Shown piece by piece: positions 59,327 to 64,000 of a stretch of DNA of 64,000 nucleotides. The notes beneath the pieces were generated by a model. That model was not told the DNA's origin. It did no database searches and was given only the letters and a program-made list of their open reading frames with translations. Position numbers and translations under genes: made by a program. How positions within the stretch are numbered: the first letter of the stretch is position 1; each line of letters starts with the position of its first letter. Source of the DNA: Bacteroidales bacterium (GTDB lineage Bacteria > Bacteroidota > Bacteroidia > Bacteroidales > UBA932); contig JAFXUS010000018.1 in NCBI GenBank assembly GCA_017535125.1, positions 23,473-87,472 of the forward strand. Direction: 5' to 3'.

Positions 59327-60669
59327 GTAAGGCCGACGGACCAGGTCCTGTGGTTCGCCTTCACCGGCGTCGTACTGCGCGGGAGCAGACCCGCCGTGCC
59401 GTTCTCATAGCCGAAATAGAAGGAGAAGCGGTAGAAGTGGCTGGCCACGCCAAAGCCGTACAGGAAACCGCAAGCGCCCCGTCCGAAGGAGCCGGTCACT
59501 TCCAGCCAGCGGAACGGAGAATAGTCCGCACCCAGGCGCGCCTCCCAATACGGCATATTCTGATAGCCCACGTAGTTGGCGATCGCGCCGACGCGGATCT
59601 GGTCGAAGAAAGGAAGCGTATAGCGGACACCCAGATTGGCAGCGAACGGCAAGGTCTCGACACGGACCTTGTTGTAGCGGGAAGTCACACTGATCCCGTC
59701 CACGATCTCCTTCCCGAGTTCCTTAAGCTTCTTTGTGAGGCCCTGTTTGTTCAGATCGGCATAGGACAAGGTCCCCACGCCGTCGAAGTACTCATATGAG
59801 GAAGTAGTGGCGGCATTCCCGTAGCACGAAACGATGGCGCCCAGATCCTGGACCGAAGCGGAAAGGGTCAGGTATTCGTTCGGCGTGACGGTCACGCCGA
59901 GATCCACAGCCAGACCGGCACCGATCGGCAACGGAATCCGGTCGTTGGTGCGCATGTCCGACAGCTTGATGGGGTCTCCCGGGGCCGCCATGAACTCCTT
60001 GAGACGCTGGGGCAGGTCGAGCTCACCCTGCGTGGATACGCTGATGCCGGAATCGGTTTTCACCACATCCATATTGGTCAGGCGATAGGCCAGGCCATAC
60101 ATCGGAAGCAACAGTTTGGCCCGGCCGCCGATGGTCACGACATCGCTGAGCCGGTAGCCATAGCCGTAGGCAAGCTCAACGTAGACTTTCCCCTGGAGGC
60201 TCATGCCGCTCAGGTCATATTTGTCCCGCGTCATGCCCGTCTTCAGGAGTTCGAACGCCTCTTTGGACAACGTGGTGGAGAACGGAACACGGACATTGAT
60301 TTCCATGCTGTGATAACCCCTGCCCCGCGCGAAACCGTACGAGAACAGATTGAGGTCGTATTCCTGGTTGCTGACGCTCAGCTCGGGCAGGTTGCCCAGG
60401 AACAGGGCGGCGGGCACGGACTCATGCAGGCCCGTCACCAGACCGTCCTGATAAGGATACAGGAAGGCGGAGGCGCCATAATTGGAGACACTGTTACGCG
60501 AGAACTCGAACGCAGCGATGAAGTCACTCTCCGGAATGAGCGCCGGATTGATGCGATAGACAGGGCGGTAATTCTTCACGAAGAAGCCCTGCTGGTATAC
60601 CTGTGCCTGGAGGAGCGTCCCGGCGCAAAGCAACAGAATCACCGGGAGCAATATCTTTCTTTTATTCAT
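59314..60669 (-). CDS. DUF5723 outer-membrane protein
   Basis: A 451-residue exported protein with signal peptide (ILLPVILLLCAGTLLQAQ). The sequence fits DUF5723: an N-terminal RPVYRINPALIPESDFIAAFEFSRNSVSNYGASAF block and a barrel of glycine/aromatic strands (LQGKVYVELAYGYGYRLSDVVTIGGRAKLLLPMYGLAYRL in outline), ending WSVGLTYDL. Function unknown. Its ATG overlaps the stop of the upstream lipoprotein gene by 8 bases, suggesting the two act together at the outer membrane. Confidence 0.82.
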   Translation of the reverse strand: MNKRKILLPVILLLCAGTLLQAQVYQQGFFVKNYRPVYRINPALIPESDFIAAFEFSRNSVSNYGASAFLYPYQDGLVTGLHESVPAALFLGNLPELSVSNQEYDLNLFSYGFARGRGYHSMEINVRVPFSTTLSKEAFELLKTGMTRDKYDLSGMSLQGKVYVELAYGYGYRLSDVVTIGGRAKLLLPMYGLAYRLTNMDVVKTDSGISVSTQGELDLPQRLKEFMAAPGDPIKLSDMRTNDRIPLPIGAGLAVDLGVTVTPNEYLTLSASVQDLGAIVSCYGNAATTSSYEYFDGVGTLSYADLNKQGLTKKLKELGKEIVDGISVTSRYNKVRVETLPFAANLGVRYTLPFFDQIRVGAIANYVGYQNMPYWEARLGADYSPFRWLEVTGSFGRGACGFLYGFGVASHFYRFSFYFGYENGTAGLLPRSTTPVKANHRTWSVGLTYDL

Positions 60670-61801
60670 TGCCGAAGACAGTTATGCCGCCGCGAAGCGT
60701 AGCGGCAGCGGATTTCACAGAAAGTCCCATCTTGGTGGAGAGCGGGGTTCCGGCCGCGCCCTCCGCGCACTTGATGGCAATGGAAATGCTGATGGAACCG
60801 ATGTCGGGAATCGACCCTTCGAGGGCTTCGATATTCAGGACCAGCGGCGTGACGGCCGGTTTGGCCAGCGTCCCGCCGGCAATCTGGACGTCGGAGGAGA
60901 CGGTCACGTTCGGAATCTCGTTCCCGCTCGGATCCAGCAGCTTGACACTCTGTACCGTGACGTCGAGGGGCAGCGTACTCTCCAGGTCGAAGGAGACCGA
61001 GCCTTTGCGAAGCTTGAACTTGCCTATCTTCAGGTTGAGGTCATCCAGGGGGACATCCACGGCGAAGGAGAAATTCGGCCCCGGGGCGACATTCGTCTGA
61101 TACCGGTAAGCGAGTTCGAAGTTGGCGTCGTTGCCTGTGCGGGCATTCTCCTGGACATTCGCCGGCAGGGCCAGCGTGAAATCGTTCAGCGCGAGCGTGC
61201 TGATCATATCCATCTTTCCCTCGGGGAACGCGAATTCCGCGATGGTGGTCGCGCTATAGCTGCTGGGGAGCGAATAGTCTTCCAGGTTCACCTCGGCGGA
61301 GTAGGATGTGGAGAAGTCATCGCCCCGGCTTTCGATCTTGACCGTACCGTTCGTCGGAATGGACGAGCGGAGCGGATTCCGCATATCCACTTTCAGGGTC
61401 TGGTTCGGGAACTTGAATCCAAAATAGCTTATCAGCGTGGCCGGAGTGGCGATGCTGACCGTCTGGTCCCCCATCTTCCAGAGGTACGGCTGCGTGACGT
61501 CGGGAATCTGGAATGCGAATTCATACGCATTCATCGTGTAGAGCGTGTACTCCGACTCGACGTACAGCGTGCCGTCGCTTTTTTCTTTCATCATCTGGTT
61601 GACCAGACCGCTGATGGTGGGAGAGGCGTTGAGGAGGTCCTTCACTTGAATGGGACCCACGTTGCCCAAAGGCAAGGAAATCTCCTCCGAGAAGAGGGTC
61701 ATTTCCTTGTTCAGCCGACCGTAGGTCTCATAATCCGCGCGGGAGCACCCGACAAGCGGAAGCAGGATAAGAAGGGGTAATAATAGATACTGTTTACGCA
61801 T
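60662..61801 (-). CDS. Hypothetical beta-rich lipoprotein
   Basis: A 379-residue protein not recognised by name. A lipobox LLPLVGCS puts lipidation at about Cys19. The mature chain has no helices of note and many beta-type repeats (VKIESRGDDFSTSYSAEVNLEDYSLP, FAVDVPLDDLNLKIGKFKLRKGSVSFDLESTLPLDVTVQSVKLLD in outline). It lies between a Na/Pi transporter (17 bases upstream) and the DUF5723 barrel (overlapping by 8), so may be the periplasmic or surface partner of the latter. Confidence 0.75.
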   Translation of the reverse strand: MRKQYLLLPLLILLPLVGCSRADYETYGRLNKEMTLFSEEISLPLGNVGPIQVKDLLNASPTISGLVNQMMKEKSDGTLYVESEYTLYTMNAYEFAFQIPDVTQPYLWKMGDQTVSIATPATLISYFGFKFPNQTLKVDMRNPLRSSIPTNGTVKIESRGDDFSTSYSAEVNLEDYSLPSSYSATTIAEFAFPEGKMDMISTLALNDFTLALPANVQENARTGNDANFELAYRYQTNVAPGPNFSFAVDVPLDDLNLKIGKFKLRKGSVSFDLESTLPLDVTVQSVKLLDPSGNEIPNVTVSSDVQIAGGTLAKPAVTPLVLNIEALEGSIPDIGSISISIAIKCAEGAAGTPLSTKMGLSVKSAAATLRGGITVFGNE

Positions 61802-61818
61802 GATATGTGTTTAGTTAA

Positions 61819-63546
61819 CTATGCCGCTTTGGCGCCGATGACGCTTTCCGAGATGTTGATGATGAAGTCTCCCATCTTCTCGAGGCAGTTCACAAGGTCC
61901 ATGTAGAAAGATCCGGTCTCGTAAGGATAGGAGGATTTCTCGATATTGGAAAGATGCTCGTCGCGGAGGCGGTCGCGGTATTCGTTGATGGCCTTCTCGG
62001 CGCCTTTCGCGTTGCTGATGTCCTTGAGCTCGACCAGCGGGGTGGAAAGGTTGTAGTCCATGGCTACATAGGCTTCATCCAGCAGGTCCAGCATCTTGTT
62101 CAGGCGATGCAGCATGTCTTCCGTGAAATGGCAGTCATGTCCCCACAACCGGGCGATGATTTTGCCTATCGTTTCGCCGCTGTCGCCCAGCGACTCCATT
62201 TCGCCGATGATACGGTACAGCTCGCGCATGCGCGCCAAACCGTTGGTACTTAGCTCATTGCTGCTGACGTCGCGCAGGTAGGTCGCAATTTCCCGTTCGA
62301 TATTATCGGTAACTTCCTCGTAATGGACGAGTTTCTTGTCCGCCTCTTCGAAATCGCCCAGGTTGTCTGCATTGATGGCTTTGCGGATATAGTTCAGGTC
62401 CCTGTGGCACAGGCGGCCGAATTCGACGACCTCCAGCTTGGCGCTGTTGAGAGCGATGTCGCCGGTGGCGATTTTGCCGACGCCGATATATTTGAGATGG
62501 TGGGTCTCTTTCTCTTCGCCCTTGTTCGGGACCATCCACGTCACCATCTTCACGAGCTGGGGGATGAACCAGACCAGGATGAGGGTCGTGATCACGTTGA
62601 ACACGGTGTGGAGCACGGCCACGCTGTAGGGAAGCGATGCGACCAGGTGTTCTCTCGTGGCTTCATCCGCATCTGCGAACTTGACCTCGATGGGATTCGG
62701 GAATCCCAGCGCTTCCACCGAGATGCCGACCAGATTGATGAACGGTTTGAAGAACACCAGCGCGAGGATGACGCCGAACAGGTTGAACAGGAAGTGGGCG
62801 CGCGCGGTACGCTTTGCGCTCACGTTGGCGACGGACGCGGCGATGTTGGACGTGACCGTGGTTCCGAGGTTGCTGCCGAGCACCATGGCCGTCGCCATGG
62901 TGAAAGGAATATAACCCTGCGCCACGAGCAGCATCGTGATAGCGGTGGCGGTGGCGGAGCTCTGCAGCATCAGGGTGATGACGGCGCCGGCCAGCATGAA
63001 CAGGAAGATGCTCCAGATGCCGTGGCCCGACAGGGTGGCCAGGAAGACGCGCACCCCTTCGTTGTCGAGCAGGACCGTGGAGGTCTCCTTCAAGATCGAA
63101 AGACCCAGGAACAGGAAGGCGAAACCCATCAGGGACTCGCCCAGGTTGGCGTATTTCTTGATGCTTCTTGCCACGAAGGCGAAGAACATCAGCGGTATGG
63201 CGATGGTGGCGATACTCCAGCTCCCTTCTCCGAAACTCAGGGCGAAGATCCAGGCAGTTACCGTGGTGCCGATGTTGGCGCCCATGATGACGGCGATGGC
63301 GCTGCCCAGGGCGAACAAACCGGCATTGACGAAACTGACGATCATCAAGGTGGTCGCGGTCGAACTCTGCACCATGGCAGTGACGACGATACCGGTCAGG
63401 ATGCACTTGAAATTGTTGGAAGTCATCTTGGCCATGAACACGCGCATGCGGTTTCCGGCCATTTTCTGCAATCCGCCGCTCATCAAGGACATTCCGTAGA
63501 GGAACATCGCCAGCGAACCCAGTAATTTCAGGATCACAAGTATCAT
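61819..63546 (-). CDS. Na/Pi cotransporter family protein, second copy
   Basis: A 575-residue paralogue of the protein at 12427-14124. Membrane half (residues 1-320) carries the duplicated QSS motifs (MVQSSTATTLMIVSF near 62, LQSSATATAITMLL near 200) with GANIGTT and GSNLGTT. The PhoU-like half (about 355-570) contains ICHRDLNYIRKAI-type helices (CHRDLNYIRKAINADNLGDF, YEEVTDNIEREIATYL, RIIGEMESLGDSGETIGKI). Likely phosphate or related anion transport. It heads a three-gene minus-strand operon with the lipoprotein and DUF5723 genes. Confidence 0.9.
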   Translation of the reverse strand: MILVILKLLGSLAMFLYGMSLMSGGLQKMAGNRMRVFMAKMTSNNFKCILTGIVVTAMVQSSTATTLMIVSFVNAGLFALGSAIAVIMGANIGTTVTAWIFALSFGEGSWSIATIAIPLMFFAFVARSIKKYANLGESLMGFAFLFLGLSILKETSTVLLDNEGVRVFLATLSGHGIWSIFLFMLAGAVITLMLQSSATATAITMLLVAQGYIPFTMATAMVLGSNLGTTVTSNIAASVANVSAKRTARAHFLFNLFGVILALVFFKPFINLVGISVEALGFPNPIEVKFADADEATREHLVASLPYSVAVLHTVFNVITTLILVWFIPQLVKMVTWMVPNKGEEKETHHLKYIGVGKIATGDIALNSAKLEVVEFGRLCHRDLNYIRKAINADNLGDFEEADKKLVHYEEVTDNIEREIATYLRDVSSNELSTNGLARMRELYRIIGEMESLGDSGETIGKIIARLWGHDCHFTEDMLHRLNKMLDLLDEAYVAMDYNLSTPLVELKDISNAKGAEKAINEYRDRLRDEHLSNIEKSSYPYETGSFYMDLVNCLEKMGDFIINISESVIGAKAA

Positions 63547-63580
63547 ATTGTAAAAATAGTGATTTTCGGAATAAAATCAT

Positions 63581-63588
63581 TAGCTTTG
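63581..63588 (+). promoter_or_regulatory. -7 box of the flavodiiron gene
   Basis: TAGCTTTG matches TAnnTTTG and lies 26 bases before the ATG at 63615. Confidence 0.45.
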
Positions 63589-63614
63589 TATGAATAACCC
63601 GCAATTAGTTTTTA

Positions 63615-64000
63615 ATGACACCATCCATCAGCCCTGCCATCCGCTATATCGGCGTCGATGACAACGATCTTGACTTATTTGAAAGCCAGTATCTTGTGCC
63701 GGAAGGCATGTCCTATAATTCCTATGTCATCCTGGACGAGAAAGTGGCCGTCCTGGACACCTCCGACGCCCGTACCGCCGACGTGTGGATGAAGAACCTG
63801 GAGGAGGCCCTGCAGGGTCGCAGGCCGGATTACCTGATCATCCACCACATGGAGCCGGACCATTCCGCCTGTGCCGCGGCGCTGCTGGAGAAGTATCCGG
63901 AGATGACCCTGGTCGCGAGCGCCATCGCGCTCAAGATGCTTCCGCAGTTCTTCCCGGGCGCGAAACTGGAAGGCCGCACCCGCGCCGTGAACGAGGGTGA
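63615..64000 (+). CDS. FprA-type flavodiiron protein, 5' part
   Basis: The gene runs off the window; about 128 residues are visible. They match the N-terminal metallo-beta-lactamase-like diiron domain of A-type flavoproteins, which reduce oxygen or nitric oxide in anaerobes: YIGVDDNDLDLFESQYLVPEGMSYNSYVI, LDTSDARTADVW, and the metal-binding IIHHMEPDHSACA, where H-x-E-x-D supplies iron ligands. A flavodoxin domain would be expected downstream. Together with rubrerythrin it points to a strict anaerobe with oxidative defence. Confidence 0.9.
   Translation, partial: MTPSISPAIRYIGVDDNDLDLFESQYLVPEGMSYNSYVILDEKVAVLDTSDARTADVWMKNLEEALQGRRPDYLIIHHMEPDHSACAAALLEKYPEMTLVASAIALKMLPQFFPGAKLEGRTRAVNEG

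Noticed and set aside
1..64000. CRISPR arrays, prophage, conjugative or IS elements
   Set aside because: No spaced direct-repeat array, integrase, transposase, relaxase or phage structural gene was seen on either strand.

Overview
The window reads as a 64 kb stretch of chromosome from an anaerobic member of the Bacteroidales (Bacteroidota) with unusually GC-rich coding DNA. Three things point there. Many genes carry the Bacteroidota-type -7 box (TAnnTTTG), often only a few bases before the ATG. Several families are typical of the order: SDR-type threonine dehydrogenase, DUF5683, DUF5723, double-rubredoxin rubrerythrin, zinc-ligand-less Tgt, cysteate synthase and TatA/TatC. Rubrerythrin and a flavodiiron protein indicate an anaerobic life. 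I cannot fix the genus; a high-GC uncultured gut or rumen family or a relative of Rikenellaceae is a guess. No tRNA, rRNA, CRISPR array, prophage or intact insertion sequence is visible.

Layout. 1-3.4 kb: end of a PotD-like binding protein, a divergent threonine-degradation pair (tdh/kbl) and a SprT-like protease. 3.6-10.6 kb: a nucleoside MFS transporter, tgt-lptG-dut-murF, and a helix-hairpin-helix outer-membrane protein. 10.6-16.3 kb: a fused HPRT/adenylate kinase, nitroreductase, Na/Pi cotransporter, PagL-like lipid A deacylase and obgE. 16.3-25.4 kb: a lipid kinase, parA-parB-DUF5683-mltD, rarA, a GNAT protein and two small envelope proteins. 25.4-31.5 kb: cysteate synthase, Ca/Na antiporter and rlmD on one strand; a DUF3089-acid phosphatase fusion and an AlkZ-related protein on the other. 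31.6-37.2 kb: an exported esterase, NlpC/P60-LysM hydrolase, beta-propeller, acyltransferase and queA. 37.2-39.4 kb: an AT-rich regulatory gap, an XRE regulator, a degenerate DHODH-like gene and PncC. 39.4-46.4 kb: ABC-F ATPase, CBM9-like protein, tatC-tatA, valS and rubrerythrin. 46.4-50.1 kb: DUF3467, KdsC-like phosphatase, Maf, a bile-acid-type symporter and PlsC. 50-51.8 kb: three small membrane/cytoplasmic proteins and a 2-hydroxyacid dehydrogenase. 51.9-57 kb: a lipoprotein GH3/GH31 pair, probably xyloglucan-type. 57-64 kb: KefB-like antiporter, a DUF5723/lipoprotein/Na-Pi operon and the start of fprA.

Most genes are housekeeping: queuosine synthesis (queA, tgt), cell wall (murF, mltD, NlpC), LPS (lptG, PagL-like, KdsC-like), chromosome partition and repair. 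The most unusual signals are non-coding. (1) A palindromic GTCATTC...GAATCTC element sits in frame inside murF twice and also as intergenic copies near kbl and the GH3 gene. (2) Two copies of a roughly 165-nt bipartite folded element lie between convergent genes; their outer stems differ in sequence but keep pairing, and each is followed by a long hairpin of matched geometry. (3) Back-to-back -7 boxes form a perfect palindrome between tdh and kbl. (4) An inverted-repeat operator-like region lies upstream of the XRE regulator. Notable proteins are the HPRT-Adk fusion, the DUF3089-PAP2 fusion and a DHODH paralogue lacking expected active-site residues.
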